From NCBI GenBank assembly GCA_018823905.1, contig JAHJHL010000207.1, forward strand, positions 1-57,492: a stretch of DNA of 57,492 nucleotides, read 5' to 3'. The translations under genes were made by a program, and so were the position numbers. This document shows, piece after piece, positions 25,146 to 34,960 of the stretch. The notes beneath the pieces are model-generated. The model was not told the origin of the DNA. It searched no databases and worked only from the letters and a program-made list of their open reading frames with translations. Positions within the stretch are counted from its first letter, which is position 1. The number at the start of each line of letters is the position of its first letter. Source of the stretch: Alphaproteobacteria bacterium. Lineage in GTDB: Bacteria; Pseudomonadota; Alphaproteobacteria; Sphingomonadales; Sphingomonadaceae.

Positions 25146-25204
25146 CCGCCGCCACTCCCCGCATTCGCCGGGTGCGGCTTCGCCAATTTCCAAAGGGGGA
25201 CGTC

Positions 25205-26434
25205 ATGCGTATCTTTATCGCGGCGGTCTTGCTGATCCCGCTGCCCACGGCGCTTCATGCCGAACCGATGACATTCGACGCAGCGCTCGGCCGGGCCGCC
25301 AGCCACGCGCCCGAACTGCAAGGAAGCGATGCGGGGATCGCAGCGGCTCAATCGGCCGCGATTGCCGCCGATCGGCTGCCCGATCCTAAGCTCGACCTCG
25401 CGATCAAGGATTTTCCGGTGACCGGACCCGATGCGGGGCGGCTCAATCGCGATAATTTCACCATGCAGGTCATCGGCATCAGCCAGGAGTTCACCAATCC
25501 GGCCAAGCGCCAAGCCCGCGCGGCGCGCGCGCAGGCCGAGATCGGAATCGCATTTGCCGACCAGGCGCTCGAAGCGCAAGACGTGGGACTGGGCACCGCT
25601 CTCGCCTGGATCGATCTCCATTACGCCAAAAGGCGGCTGGGCCAGCTCGACCTTCTCGACGAAAGCCTCAATGATCTGCAATCGACCGTCACCGCGCGCT
25701 TGGCGTCGGGTTCGGCGCGCCCCGCGCAGGCGCTCGAGCCCGAACAATTGCGCGCCGCGATCGCCGACCGACGAAGCGCCCTCGCCGCCGAAGTCGCTAG
25801 GGCGCAGGCTATGCTAGTGCGCTTCACCGGCGACCCGATGGCCGATGTGCAAGGTGGGCCGCCGCCCCTCGCAATCGATGGCGAGAAACTGAAAGCGGAA
25901 CTGGCGTCGCTGCCGCAGCTGCGCGTGCTGGATGCCCAGACGACCGCCGCCGATGCCGAGACGCGGCTCGCGCGGGCGGACAAGCGCCCCGACTGGACGG
26001 TGAATGCTTCCTATGGTCGCCGCGAACCCAATTTCGGCGATCTGGTCACGGTCGGCGTGACAGTCGACCTGCCGCTGTTCGCCAAGCGCCGTCAGGATCC
26101 CAAAATTGCGGCACGGGCGAGCGAGGCGTCGCGCTCGCGATTCACCCGTGTTGCGGCTGAACGCGAAATCATAGCGGCGCTCAGTTCGGACCTCGCCGAT
26201 TACCGCATGCGCCGCCAGCAGCTCGACAATGCCCGAAAGACGCTAGTCCCGCTCGCGAAAAAACGCGCCCAGCTTGATCTCGATAGCTATGCCGCCGGCA
26301 ATCTCGATCTGGGCACCGCGTTGCTCTCGACGCTGGCGCTGGCCGAGGCGGATGTCGACGCGCTAGCGCGCGAAGCCGATGTCGCCCGCGACGCGATTCG
26401 CATTCAGTTCACCTATGGGGACACACAGCCATGA
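25205..26434 (+). CDS. cusC: TolC-family outer-membrane factor of the Cus system
   Basis: 409 aa from the ATG at 25205, with AAAGGGGG upstream; earlier in-frame codons overlap the preceding gene. The signal peptide ends TALHAEP. Two outer-efflux-protein repeats are visible as long Ala/Arg-rich helices: TFDAALGRAASHAPELQGSD, then LPDPKLDLAIKDFPV and GISQEFTNPAKRQARAARAQ; later RRQLDNARKTL and LDSYAAGNLDLGTALLSTLA. It forms the outer-membrane channel of the tripartite exporter. No lipobox Cys follows the signal, unlike E. coli CusC, as is common in CzcC-like homologues. Its stop overlaps the start of cusB (ATGA). Confidence 0.85.
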   Translation: MRIFIAAVLLIPLPTALHAEPMTFDAALGRAASHAPELQGSDAGIAAAQSAAIAADRLPDPKLDLAIKDFPVTGPDAGRLNRDNFTMQVIGISQEFTNPAKRQARAARAQAEIGIAFADQALEAQDVGLGTALAWIDLHYAKRRLGQLDLLDESLNDLQSTVTARLASGSARPAQALEPEQLRAAIADRRSALAAEVARAQAMLVRFTGDPMADVQGGPPPLAIDGEKLKAELASLPQLRVLDAQTTAADAETRLARADKRPDWTVNASYGRREPNFGDLVTVGVTVDLPLFAKRRQDPKIAARASEASRSRFTRVAAEREIIAALSSDLADYRMRRQQLDNARKTLVPLAKKRAQLDLDSYAAGNLDLGTALLSTLALAEADVDALAREADVARDAIRIQFTYGDTQP

Positions 26435-27660
26435 ACGATATTTCAACCGCGGCGCGCTGGCGCGCCGGGATTTTGGCGGCCGTCTTGATCGCCGGTGGGG
26501 GCGGATACTGGCTCGGCCACCGCGGCGACAATGGCTCGGGGACCGCTTCGGGCAAGGCCGATGGCCGCAAAATTCTCTATTATTACGACCCGATGGTGCC
26601 GCAGGAAAAGTATGACAATCCGGAATCGTTGTCGTCGATGGGCATGAAGACCATCCCGAAATATGCAGATGAAGGCGATAGCGGCGCAGCGGGCGTCAAG
26701 GTCGATCCATCGGCGATACAAAATCTCGGCATCCGGGTCGTCGCCGCCGAAATGGGCAGTCTCGCCGCGACCTTCGACGTCACCGGCGCAATCGATTTCA
26801 ACGAGCGCGATGTGGCCATCGTGCAGGCGCGCTCGGGCGGCTTTGTCGAGCGCGTCTACCGGCTGGCACCCGGCGATGTCATCCGCGCCGGGACACCGAT
26901 CGCCGATGTGCAATCGCCCGAATGGGGCGGCGCCCAGACCGAATATCTGAGCGTCAAGAAACTCGGTCGGCCCGAGCTGACCGCGGCGGCGCGGCAGCGG
27001 CTGCGGCTGATGGGCATGTCCGATGGCGTGATCACGCGGGTTGACCGCACCGGACGGGCGAGCGGGACGATCACAATCAGTTCACCGATCGGCGGCGTCG
27101 TCCAGACCCTCAACGCGCGCGCCGGGGTGACATTGGCGCAGGGTCAGACGCTCGCCGAAATATCGGGACTAGGCACCGTGTGGCTCAACGCCGCCTTGCC
27201 CGAGGCGCAAGCCGGGGCGGTGCGCGTCGGGCAACGCGCGGTTGCCACCCTCACCGCCTTTCCCGGCGAGACGTTCGGCGGGCGGGTCATCGCCATTCTA
27301 CCGACGGCGCAAGTGGACAGCCGGACGCTGACCGTGCGGATCGAGCTCGCCAATCGCGGCGGACGCTTGCGTCCGGGCATGTTCGCCAATGTCGCGCTGG
27401 GCGGCGACGCCAAGCCCGCGCTGCTGGTGCCGAGCGAGGCGGTGATCCGCACCGGGACGCGCAGCATCGTCATGCTCGCGACCGGCGACGGGCGCTATCA
27501 TCCCGCCGAAGTCCAAACCGGGCGCGAAGGGGGCGGTCAGAGCGAAATTTTACACGGGTTGGCGGTCGGCGAGAAGGTCGTTGCCTCGGGCCAGTTTCTG
27601 CTCGATTCCGAGGCAAGCCTGACCGGCATCGCCATACGCCCGCTGGGTGAAGCCAAATGA
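26431..27660 (+). CDS. cusB: CusB-type periplasmic adaptor of RND efflux
   Basis: 409 aa. One N-terminal helix ([20 protein letters not shown]) is followed by the metal-binding segment of Cus[14 protein letters not shown], then [13 protein letters not shown], which holds three Met like those of E. coli CusB. Then come barrel-sandwich and beta-barrel domains: [60 protein letters not shown] and [11 protein letters not shown]. It joins CusA to CusC. Coupled on both sides by ATGA overlaps. The N-terminal PM-x-MGM segment supports Cu/Ag rather than Zn/Co. Confidence 0.92.
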   Translation: MNDISTAARWRAGILAAVLIAGGGGYWLGHRGDNGSGTASGKADGRKILYYYDPMVPQEKYDNPESLSSMGMKTIPKYADEGDSGAAGVKVDPSAIQNLGIRVVAAEMGSLAATFDVTGAIDFNERDVAIVQARSGGFVERVYRLAPGDVIRAGTPIADVQSPEWGGAQTEYLSVKKLGRPELTAAARQRLRLMGMSDGVITRVDRTGRASGTITISSPIGGVVQTLNARAGVTLAQGQTLAEISGLGTVWLNAALPEAQAGAVRVGQRAVATLTAFPGETFGGRVIAILPTAQVDSRTLTVRIELANRGGRLRPGMFANVALGGDAKPALLVPSEAVIRTGTRSIVMLATGDGRYHPAEVQTGREGGGQSEILHGLAVGEKVVASGQFLLDSEASLTGIAIRPLGEAK

Positions 27661-30600
27661 TCGAGCGGATCATTCGCGCCTCGGTCGCGGCGCGCGGGCT
27701 GGTTATTGCGGCGGCGCTGATCCTGACGCTGGTCGGGATAGCCGCCGTGCGGACGACGCCGGTCGACGCCATCCCCGATCTGTCGGACGTTCAGGTCATC
27801 ATCCGCACCACCTATCCGGGCCAGGCACCGCGCATTGTCGAGGATCAAGTGACCTATCCGATCAGCTCGACGATGCTGTCGGTGCCGGGTGCGCGCGTGG
27901 TGCGCGGCTATAGCTTTGTCGGCGACAGTTTCGTCTATGTGCTGTTCGACGATAACACCGACCTGTATTGGGCGCGCAGCCGGGTGCTTGAATATCTGAG
28001 CCAGGTTCAGGGAAAATTGCCCGACGGCGCAACGGCATCGATCGGTCCCGATGCGACCGGGGTCGGCTGGATCTATGAATATGCGCTAGTCGACAAAAGC
28101 GGACGCCACGATTTGGCCGAACTACGCTCGATCCAGGACTGGTTCCTGCGCTATGAATTAAAAGCCGTCCCCGACGTCGCCGAGGTCGCGACCATCGGCG
28201 GGATGGTCAAGCAATATCAGATCGTCCTCGATCCCCAGAAACTGGCATCCTATGGCGTAACAATAGGCGAAGTCAGCGACGCCGTGACGGCGGCCAATCA
28301 GGAAACCGGCGGCGCGACGGTCGAACTGGCCGAGGCCGAATATATCGTCCGCGCCAGCGGCTACCTAAAGACCCTCGACGATTTTCGCGCGGTGCCGATC
28401 CGCACCGCCGCCAGCGGGGTGCCGGTGACCGTCGGCGACATCGCGACGGTGCAAATCGGCCCCGAGATGCGGCGCGGAATCGCCGAACTCGACGGCGAAG
28501 GCGAAGTCGCTGGCGGGGTGATCGTCATGCGACAGGGCAAAAACGCTCGTGAAGTGATCGAAAATGTCCGCGACAAACTCGACAGCCTGAAGGCGAGCCT
28601 GCCGCCCGGGGTGGAAATCGTCACCACCTATGACCGATCGGGCCTGATCGACCGCGCTGTCGAAAATCTCTCGACCAAATTGGTCGAGGAATTTGTCATC
28701 GTCGCGCTCGTCTGCGGACTGTTCCTGTGGCACGCGCGCTCGGCGCTGGTCGCGATATTGACGCTGCCGCTTGGCATCTTGATCGCCTTCATCGCGATGC
28801 GCGCGCAGGGGCTGAACGCCAATATCTTGTCGCTCGGCGGCATCGCGATCGCGGTTGGCGCGATGGTCGATGCGGCGGTCGTGATGATCGAAAATGCGCA
28901 CAAGCATATCGAGCGATGGACCCACGACAATCCTGACGGCAAGTTGGAAGGCGCCGAGCGCTGGCGCGTAATCACCGGCGCGGCGGCCGAGGTCGGCCCG
29001 GCGCTGTTCCTCAGCCTGCTCATCATTACCTTCTCTTTCATCCCGATCTTTTCGTTGCAAGGTCAGGAGGGGCGGCTGTTCGCGCCGCTGGCGTTTACCA
29101 AAACCTATGCGATGGCGGCGGCGGCTTTGCTGTCGATTACCCTCGTCCCGGTGCTGATGGGTTGGCTCATTCGCGGCAAAATCCCCGACGAGAATGCCAA
29201 TCCGATCAATCGCTGGCTGACCCGACTCTATCGTCCCGGGCTCGACTGGGTGCTTGCGCGCCCGAAACAGGCGTTGCTGATTGCGGCGCTGATCTTTGCG
29301 ACCAGCCTGTGGCCGATGGCGCGGCTCGGCGGCGAATTCATGCCGCAGATGAACGAGGGCGACCTCCTCTATATGCCCTCCGCGCTGCCCGGGCTTTCGG
29401 TGGCGGAGGCGGGGAAATTGCTTCAACAGACCGACCGCCTGATCAAGACGGTGCCGGAGGTTAGCCGCGTGTTCGGCAAGGCCGGGCGCGCCGACACCGC
29501 GACCGATCCTGCGCCGATTGAAATGTTCGAAACGACGATCCAGTTCAAACCCAAAAGCGAATGGCGCGCGGGGATGACGCAGGAAAAGCTGATCGACGAG
29601 CTTGACGCGCGGGTGCGGGTGCCGGGGCTCGCCAATTTCTGGGTGCCGCCGATCCGCAACCGCATCGACATGCTGGCGACGGGGATCAAAAGCCCCATCG
29701 GAATCAAGGTTGCGGGGTCCGATCTCAAAGCCATCGACGCCAGCGCCAAGCGGATCGAAGATGTCGTCAAGACGGTCCCCGGCGTGGCCTCTGCACTCGC
29801 CGAACGGCTTACCGGCGGACGCTATATCGATGTCCAGATCAATCGCGGCGCGGCGGCGCGTTATGGCATGAACATCGCCGATGTTCAGGCGGTTGTGTCG
29901 GGTGCGATTGGCGGCGCAACGATCGGCCAGACGGTCGAGGGACTGGCACGCTATCCGATCAGCGTGCGTTATCCGCGCGAAATCCGCGACAGCCTGGATG
30001 AGATCATCAATCTGCCGGTGCTGACGCCGTCGCGCCAACAGATCACGCTGGGCACCGTCGCCGACGTGCGGATCAGCGACGGTCCGCCGATGCTGCGCAG
30101 CGAGAATGGCCGCCCGGTGACATGGATCTATGTCGATGGACGTGGGCGCGATCTGCAAACGCTTGTGACCAACATACAGGCGGCGATCGCGCGCGATGTC
30201 AAACTGCCCCCGGGCGTCAGCGTTTCCTATACCGGCCAGTTCGAATTTCTGGTGCGCGCGACCGAGCGGATGAAAATCGTCGTTCCGGTGACGCTCGCGA
30301 TCATCTTTGGGCTGCTCTATCTGACGTTCCGCCGGTTTGATGAGGCGCTGCTCATCATGGGCACCCTGCCCTTCGCGCTGACCGGCGGGCTGTGGCTGCT
30401 CTATCTGCTGGGATATAATCAGTCGGTCGCGAGCGGCGTCGGCTTTATCGCGCTGGCCGGGGTGTCGGCGGAGTTCGGGGTGGTGATGCTCATCTATCTC
30501 AAACAAGCCCTCGCCGCGCGCGCCGACGGCGATGTCGCGGCGGGCGTACGCGAAGGCGCATTGCTGCGCGTCCGGCCCAAGGCGATGACCGTCGCGGTCA

Positions 30601-30788
30601 TACTGGCGGGGCTATTCCCCATCCTGATCGGCACCGGCACCGGATCGGAAGTGATGAGCCGGATCGCCGCCCCGATGATCGGCGGGATGATCACCGCGCC
30701 CTTGCTGTCGATGCTCGTCATCCCCGCTGCCTATCTGCTGATGCGCCGCAATGCTGCGCCGCTCCAGCTCAACTTGAAGGAGAGATGA
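27657..30788 (+). CDS. cusA: CusA-type Cu(I)/Ag(I) RND efflux pump
   Basis: 1043 aa, full length for HME-RND. The N-terminus ([20 protein letters not shown]), [20 protein letters not shown] and the TM4 motif [20 protein letters not shown] are those of CusA (HME-4), not CzcA (DFG-type). [17 protein letters not shown] is the CusA signature next to the Met substrate site. The C-terminal half has [20 protein letters not shown] and [18 protein letters not shown]. It drives periplasmic or cytosolic Cu/Ag export through CusB and CusC. The order cusC-cusB-cusA-cusF differs from E. coli (cusCFBA) but is usual in alphaproteobacteria. Confidence 0.95.
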   Translation: MIERIIRASVAARGLVIAAALILTLVGIAAVRTTPVDAIPDLSDVQVIIRTTYPGQAPRIVEDQVTYPISSTMLSVPGARVVRGYSFVGDSFVYVLFDDNTDLYWARSRVLEYLSQVQGKLPDGATASIGPDATGVGWIYEYALVDKSGRHDLAELRSIQDWFLRYELKAVPDVAEVATIGGMVKQYQIVLDPQKLASYGVTIGEVSDAVTAANQETGGATVELAEAEYIVRASGYLKTLDDFRAVPIRTAASGVPVTVGDIATVQIGPEMRRGIAELDGEGEVAGGVIVMRQGKNAREVIENVRDKLDSLKASLPPGVEIVTTYDRSGLIDRAVENLSTKLVEEFVIVALVCGLFLWHARSALVAILTLPLGILIAFIAMRAQGLNANILSLGGIAIAVGAMVDAAVVMIENAHKHIERWTHDNPDGKLEGAERWRVITGAAAEVGPALFLSLLIITFSFIPIFSLQGQEGRLFAPLAFTKTYAMAAAALLSITLVPVLMGWLIRGKIPDENANPINRWLTRLYRPGLDWVLARPKQALLIAALIFATSLWPMARLGGEFMPQMNEGDLLYMPSALPGLSVAEAGKLLQQTDRLIKTVPEVSRVFGKAGRADTATDPAPIEMFETTIQFKPKSEWRAGMTQEKLIDELDARVRVPGLANFWVPPIRNRIDMLATGIKSPIGIKVAGSDLKAIDASAKRIEDVVKTVPGVASALAERLTGGRYIDVQINRGAAARYGMNIADVQAVVSGAIGGATIGQTVEGLARYPISVRYPREIRDSLDEIINLPVLTPSRQQITLGTVADVRISDGPPMLRSENGRPVTWIYVDGRGRDLQTLVTNIQAAIARDVKLPPGVSVSYTGQFEFLVRATERMKIVVPVTLAIIFGLLYLTFRRFDEALLIMGTLPFALTGGLWLLYLLGYNQSVASGVGFIALAGVSAEFGVVMLIYLKQALAARADGDVAAGVREGALLRVRPKAMTVAVILAGLFPILIGTGTGSEVMSRIAAPMIGGMITAPLLSMLVIPAAYLLMRRNAAPLQLNLKER

Positions 30789-30789
30789 T

Positions 30790-31143
30790 ATGAAGACCAT
30801 GCTGATGTTGATGACCGGCCTGTCCGCGCTGGGGTTGGCGGCCTGCGACCCCGCCCCCCAATCCACCGCGCCCGCCGCCGACACGGTGCCGTCCGAAACA
30901 CAGGCCGCAACCGCGATCACCCAGGCCAAAGGCACCGGGACAGTGACCGCAATCGATTCCGCCGCAGGCAAAATCACGTTGGATCACGGCCCCATCGCCG
31001 AACTTCAATGGCCGGCGATGACGATGGCCTTTGACGCTCCGCCCGCGCTGCTGACAGCCGTCAAGATTGGCGACCAGGTGTCTTTCGATCTTGATTGGGA
31101 CGGTACAGGCGGAACGATCACAGCGTTCACACCCGCCGATTGA
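30790..31143 (+). CDS. cusF: CusF-like periplasmic copper chaperone (lipoprotein)
   Basis: 117 aa, starting 1 base after the cusA stop, with GGAGAG inside the end of cusA. The signal has a lipobox (LGLAAC), so the protein is probably membrane-anchored, unlike soluble E. coli CusF. After an Ala/Thr-rich linker the CusF domain carries the ligands in order: His in ITLDHGPIAEL, Trp and two Met in QWPAMTMAFDA. These correspond to the H-W-M-M Cu(I)/Ag(I) site. GDQVSFDLDWDGTGGTITAF closes the OB fold. It delivers Cu(I) to CusB/CusA. Confidence 0.93.
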   Translation: MKTMLMLMTGLSALGLAACDPAPQSTAPAADTVPSETQAATAITQAKGTGTVTAIDSAAGKITLDHGPIAELQWPAMTMAFDAPPALLTAVKIGDQVSFDLDWDGTGGTITAFTPAD

Positions 31144-31167
31144 ACAGGTAGACTGCAAGGGCCATCG

Positions 31168-31186
31168 AGGGGAATAGGATTCCCCT
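31168..31186 (+). repeat. Perfect 8-bp inverted repeat after cusF
   Basis: AGGGGAAT, loop AGG, ATTCCCCT. The stem is perfect with a 3-base loop and no T run behind it. It lies 25 bases after cusF and 60 bases before the next gene. It may be an RNA hairpin that limits read-through, or an operator for the NTF2-like gene. Confidence 0.45.
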
Positions 31187-31245
31187 GCGTATGTCCTTCA
31201 AGAAGAAGAACGCGACCGCGCCGGTCGGCAAAAGGGAGAACAGGG

Positions 31246-31737
31246 ATGATTAAGGTTTGGAGCTGGGGCATCGCGGCGCTTGTCGCTGCGGGCACCGTCA
31301 CGGCTGTAAATGCGCACGAACCGGCCAAAACGGCATCGGCAAGCGCTTCGCTCGCACCGACGGCGCTCGAGGCCGCTGCCGTGATCGACGCCTTTCATGC
31401 CGCGCTTGATCATGGGAACGAAGCCGATGCTCTGGCCCTGCTCGCCGATGACGTCCTGATATTCGAAAGCGGCGGCGCCGAACGCAGCAAGGCGGAATAT
31501 GCGGGCCATCATCTCGCGGCGGACGCGACCTTTTCGCAGGCGACCGCACAGACCATCACCCAAAGGACCGGTCGAGCGGAAGGCGATCTGGCTTGGATCG
31601 CGACCGAGAGCAAGACGGTGGGCACGTACAAAGACCGCCCGATCAATCTCATCGGAACCGAAACGATGCTCCTGCGCCGCCAGAATGACGGGTGGCAGAT
31701 TGTGCATATTCACTGGTCGTCCGCCAACGCCAAATAG
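31246..31737 (+). CDS. Secreted NTF2-like (DUF4440-type) protein, copy 2
   Basis: 163 aa. The signal peptide is KVWSWGIAALVAAGTVTAVN with cleavage after NAHE or VNA. The mature part has an NTF2-like fold: AAAVIDAFHAALDHGNEADA, LLADDVLIFESGGAERSKAE, YAGHHLAADATF, ERKQ-type GTETMLLRRQNDG and WQIVHIHWSS. This matches the product of 18928-19404 block by block, including FESGG, HH-L and WQI-HiH-SS. GGGA before the ATG fits. Both copies follow copper exporters, which suggests a shared, undefined role in periplasmic copper tolerance. Two His in the last strand and a His pair in the middle are candidate ligands. Confidence 0.8.
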   Translation: MIKVWSWGIAALVAAGTVTAVNAHEPAKTASASASLAPTALEAAAVIDAFHAALDHGNEADALALLADDVLIFESGGAERSKAEYAGHHLAADATFSQATAQTITQRTGRAEGDLAWIATESKTVGTYKDRPINLIGTETMLLRRQNDGWQIVHIHWSSANAK

Positions 31738-31868
31738 GATCCCCGCTCTTTGTCGGCGGTTCCGCCCGGGCCGGGTTTGGCGAAGGAACCTCGACAGTCT
31801 TCCGGCATTGTTTCTGATGGAGGGGTCAAAAGCGGCGGCTGACCCCAGATTTGGAAGGAACAGGGGCT

Positions 31869-32387
31869 ATGGACGATGACATGAAAATGCAGCGATCGAG
31901 CTACGGGCGGTTCGGGGCAATGATCGTCACATCGACGATCGTCATGTTCGTGCTGATGTATCTCAACAGCTATGCCCTCGACCATGTCTTCTACAGCCAG
32001 ACGCGGACATGGATGGCGGTCTATATGGGCGCCGCCATGGCGATCGTCATGCTTGGCTTTATGTGGTCGATGTACAAGGATCGGCGCAAGAATGCCGCAA
32101 TCATTGCGGCCAGCATCCTTGTCTTCGCGGTTTCACTATGGCTCGTCCGCAGCCAGCAAACCGTCGATGATGTCTCTTATATGAAAGCCATGATCCCGCA
32201 TCACTCGATCGCGATCATGACGAGCGAACGCGCCAAAATCCGCGACCCTCGGGTTCGCAAGCTTGCCGACGGCATCATCGACGCGCAGGTTCGGGAAATT
32301 GACGAGATGAAGTCCTTGATCGCGGATCTTGAACAGCACCCGACGCCGGACGATGCTCCATTGCTTCCCGACTATCGACAGAAATAG
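31869..32387 (+). CDS. Membrane-anchored DUF305 protein, second copy
   Basis: 172 aa from the ATG at 31869 (AAGGAACAGGGG upstream); a start at 31851 would add six unlikely residues. Three helices lie in residues 15-100 (FGAMIVTSTIVMFVLMYLNS, TWMAVYMGAAMAIVMLGFMW, AAIIAASILVFAVSLWLV). The DUF305 helix with SYMKAMIPHHSIAIMTSERA and the helical KLADGIIDAQVREIDEMKSL follow. It is closest in plan to the protein at 8468-8911. It is the last gene of the plus-strand cus region. The role is periplasmic metal handling by association. Confidence 0.85.
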   Translation: MDDDMKMQRSSYGRFGAMIVTSTIVMFVLMYLNSYALDHVFYSQTRTWMAVYMGAAMAIVMLGFMWSMYKDRRKNAAIIAASILVFAVSLWLVRSQQTVDDVSYMKAMIPHHSIAIMTSERAKIRDPRVRKLADGIIDAQVREIDEMKSLIADLEQHPTPDDAPLLPDYRQK

Positions 32388-32429
32388 GACGTCGATCGCC
32401 GATGTTGGCGTTTAAGGCCGCGTGCGTCG

Positions 32430-33740
32430 CTAGGCCGATTTCTCGGGAGTGCTGGCGCGGCGGGTGGACAACCAGAATATGATCGTGCCGACGGCAACAA
32501 TAAGTCCGACAATCAGAAAATTGTCGATTGTCGAGTAGCCAATCAGCCACAGGGTGAGCAAAAATCCGATTCCCGGTATTATCAGCCCTCCACGCAATTG
32601 GAACTGTCCCGCTTCGGCCGCGATTGTCTTTTCGATTTTCGGCAGGGACGCGATGCAGAGGGCATAGCTTAGCAGCCGAACAAAAGTGCTGAGCGTAACG
32701 AGCCACACAAAACCATGGCTGACCGCCAGTCCCATGCTGAACACCCCGCAAAACAGGATCGAGTTCACAGGTGTTCGGCTCTTTTCGTTCACTTTGCCAA
32801 ACCAAGCCGGCAAGCTGCCATCGCGGGACAGGGCAAAGGTTAATCGCGGCGCAGTGAGCAATGAAGTCAAGCTTCCGCCGCCGACCGAAAACACCACACC
32901 GAGCCCCAGTGCAAGCGCCCCGGCGGGTCCCATGAGCCTTCCGGCTACGTCGACAAGCGGCGCCTCGCTAGTTCCAAGGTCAGATCCAACCGACACAATT
33001 ACGAGCTGGATAAGCGTGTAGGCGACCGAAATGGCGACAACCGTGCCGACAAGTGTCCGCGGAATCGCCGTTCGCGCATTGCGGGTCTCGCCGGCCGCGA
33101 TAAGGCTGAATTCGAATCCGATAAAGGCGTACATTAGGACGAGCATGGATTGCCCCAGCGTCTCGGTACCCGGGATGTCTGCGCCTGCCACACCTGCCCA
33201 TTCAATGTGAGGAAAGCCGACAAAAATCAGCAAGATCAGCGGCGCAAGTTTCAAAATACTGATGACATACACCATCGCCATTCCTGCCCGCACTCCGACG
33301 GCATTCAAAAGTGTAGCGATGGAAATATAGCCGATAATCGCCGCGATTTTGGGAGGGCCCGATGCGAGCGGCGCCCATAGGGCGGCGGCATAGCTTACAA
33401 TGAGATTGGCGCTGGCGGCAATCGCCGCAACGCGGCTCACGTAAATCAGCAAACCTGTCTGGAAACCCACATATCGCCCAAAGGCGTGGGTGGTGTACGC
33501 AACTGGCCCGCCGGTGATGTCAAAAAAGCCAGCGGTACGCGCAAGCGTTAGTGCGACGGAGAGGATCAAGAGACCGCACAGAATGAAAACCCAGGGACTG
33601 AAATAACCGGTCTGCGCGATCGCGACGGCAGGCAATGCGAAAATGCCCGATCCGATCACGCCGTTCATCGCGATCGTCCCGACACCGATTTTGCCAATCT
33701 CGCGGCGCAGGAGCGAGTCAGAAGCCTCCGCCTGCATCAT
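32430..33740 (-). CDS. APC-superfamily amino-acid permease
   Basis: 436 aa with about 12 membrane helices. TM1 has the broken-helix substrate motif of APC transporters (AMNGVIGSGIFALPAVAIAQ), TM2 ILCGLLILSVALTLARTAGF, TM6 region MLVLMYAFIGFEFSLIAAGE, and TM8-10 with GGGSLTSLLTAPRLTFALSR and DGSLPAWFGKVNEKSRTP. The ATG at 33740 overlaps the stop of the PLP enzyme (ATGA), so transport and metabolism are coupled. It probably carries the amino acid used or made by the two PLP enzymes behind the same promoter. The exact substrate is not readable. Confidence 0.88.
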   Translation of the reverse strand: MMQAEASDSLLRREIGKIGVGTIAMNGVIGSGIFALPAVAIAQTGYFSPWVFILCGLLILSVALTLARTAGFFDITGGPVAYTTHAFGRYVGFQTGLLIYVSRVAAIAASANLIVSYAAALWAPLASGPPKIAAIIGYISIATLLNAVGVRAGMAMVYVISILKLAPLILLIFVGFPHIEWAGVAGADIPGTETLGQSMLVLMYAFIGFEFSLIAAGETRNARTAIPRTLVGTVVAISVAYTLIQLVIVSVGSDLGTSEAPLVDVAGRLMGPAGALALGLGVVFSVGGGSLTSLLTAPRLTFALSRDGSLPAWFGKVNEKSRTPVNSILFCGVFSMGLAVSHGFVWLVTLSTFVRLLSYALCIASLPKIEKTIAAEAGQFQLRGGLIIPGIGFLLTLWLIGYSTIDNFLIVGLIVAVGTIIFWLSTRRASTPEKSA

Positions 33741-34960
33741 CGATCACTCTCGTCGCTGGCGAGTTCCTTATAGCCATTTGAGGTTGCAATCAGTGCAACC
33801 GTTTCGTCGGGTGAAATCACCTCGTCCTTTAGAAGAAGCTCGAGCCCTGTGAGCGCGGCCGCCGATGACAGTTCGGCGTAACAACCATGGCGTGCGAGGC
33901 GAAGTTGATCGCGGGCGACCATTTCATCGACGACAATCACTGCGCCGCCGCCAGACAAGCGGATCGCCTCTATCGCCTGATAGGTGACGGTTGAACCACC
34001 TATCGATGTGAGTTTTGTCGTTCCGGGAAATGAGCCGGTGACCGTCTCTCCGCCGAGCACTGCGCTGATCCGCGCAAAAGGCTCGACTGCGAACAGCCGG
34101 GGTACTGCGGTGGTCAAGTCTGCGGCCTTAAGCTGCCGGAAGCCTTCGAAAAGTCCCCAGATAAGATCGCCTCGCGAGGTTGGAACCAGCACGGCATCGA
34201 CGAGATCCGGCCCCAATTCTTCGAACATCTCATAAGCGATGGTCTTGAACCCATCTAATCCAAAATGATTGCTGCCGACGGGCGGGTCGAGATAGTTTGT
34301 CGCCGGAAACGCGCTCTGTTCCTTCACCATGTTGGCGATATGGTCCCAACGCTCGAGGCTGTCCGAAGCGGTGACGATTTGGGCACCGGTCATTATGATC
34401 GCTCGCCTAAAGACCGGCGACAAGGCAGACGTCGTGACGATGCAGCATTGCAGCCCCGCCGCTGCTGCATAAAGTGCCAATGACGCCCCGCCATTGCCAC
34501 TCGACGCTGCAACTATCATTGTCGCCCCGACGTCGAGCGCGCGGGTAACCGCGAGGCAGCTCATCCTGTCCTTGTGCGATCCGCTGGGGTTCTGACCCTC
34601 ATTCTTGATGTGAATCGCAGCCACCCCAAGCTCATGGGCCAAGGAAGAAAAGTTCGTGCAGGACGTCCCGCCCTCGCCGAGCGAGACCCACGACATATAG
34701 GGCATCCACGCCGCATAACGTTGCATCCCACGGGCCTGATTGTCGGTCAGCGCGGTCGGCAAGGCGCTATATGTCGACCGCAACGTCGAAGGCTCGCCGC
34801 GCGCAAGACAGGACGGGCAGCCTTCAAAATAGTCCGCGACCGCCAGTTCCAATTGGCACCGGATGCATGAAAATCCCGCCAGCACCGGATTCAACGCATG
34901 ACGGCGTGCATTCCCGGCATCGACGAATTGGCTTGGCTGCGATGGAATGGATTTCGTCAC
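33737..34960 (-). CDS. Threonine-synthase-like PLP enzyme (fold type II)
   Basis: 407 aa. An N-terminal zinc-ribbon-like segment (FSCIRCQLEL, then EGCPSCLARGE) precedes the fold-II PLP core: SLGEGGTSCTNF, the PLP lysine in EGQNPSGSHKDRMSCLAV, the phosphate-loop-side VAASSGNGGASLALYAAAA, and the C-terminal ELSSAAALTGLELL then LIATSNGYK. This is the pattern of ThrC relatives that have a CxxC...CxxC start. Genes of this kind also catalyse beta- or gamma-elimination/replacement on amino acids. It overlaps both neighbours (ATGA at each end). With a cystathionine-lyase-like enzyme and an amino-acid permease, a catabolic amino-acid role is more likely than threonine biosynthesis, since hom and thrB are not near. 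Confidence 0.82.
   Translation of the reverse strand: MTKSIPSQPSQFVDAGNARRHALNPVLAGFSCIRCQLELAVADYFEGCPSCLARGEPSTLRSTYSALPTALTDNQARGMQRYAAWMPYMSWVSLGEGGTSCTNFSSLAHELGVAAIHIKNEGQNPSGSHKDRMSCLAVTRALDVGATMIVAASSGNGGASLALYAAAAGLQCCIVTTSALSPVFRRAIIMTGAQIVTASDSLERWDHIANMVKEQSAFPATNYLDPPVGSNHFGLDGFKTIAYEMFEELGPDLVDAVLVPTSRGDLIWGLFEGFRQLKAADLTTAVPRLFAVEPFARISAVLGGETVTGSFPGTTKLTSIGGSTVTYQAIEAIRLSGGGAVIVVDEMVARDQLRLARHGCYAELSSAAALTGLELLLKDEVISPDETVALIATSNGYKELASDESDR

Noticed and set aside
28365-30506. 713-aa open frame on the minus strand under cusA
   Set aside because: Arg/Asp/His-rich low-complexity shadow frame; cusA on the other strand is full length and intact.
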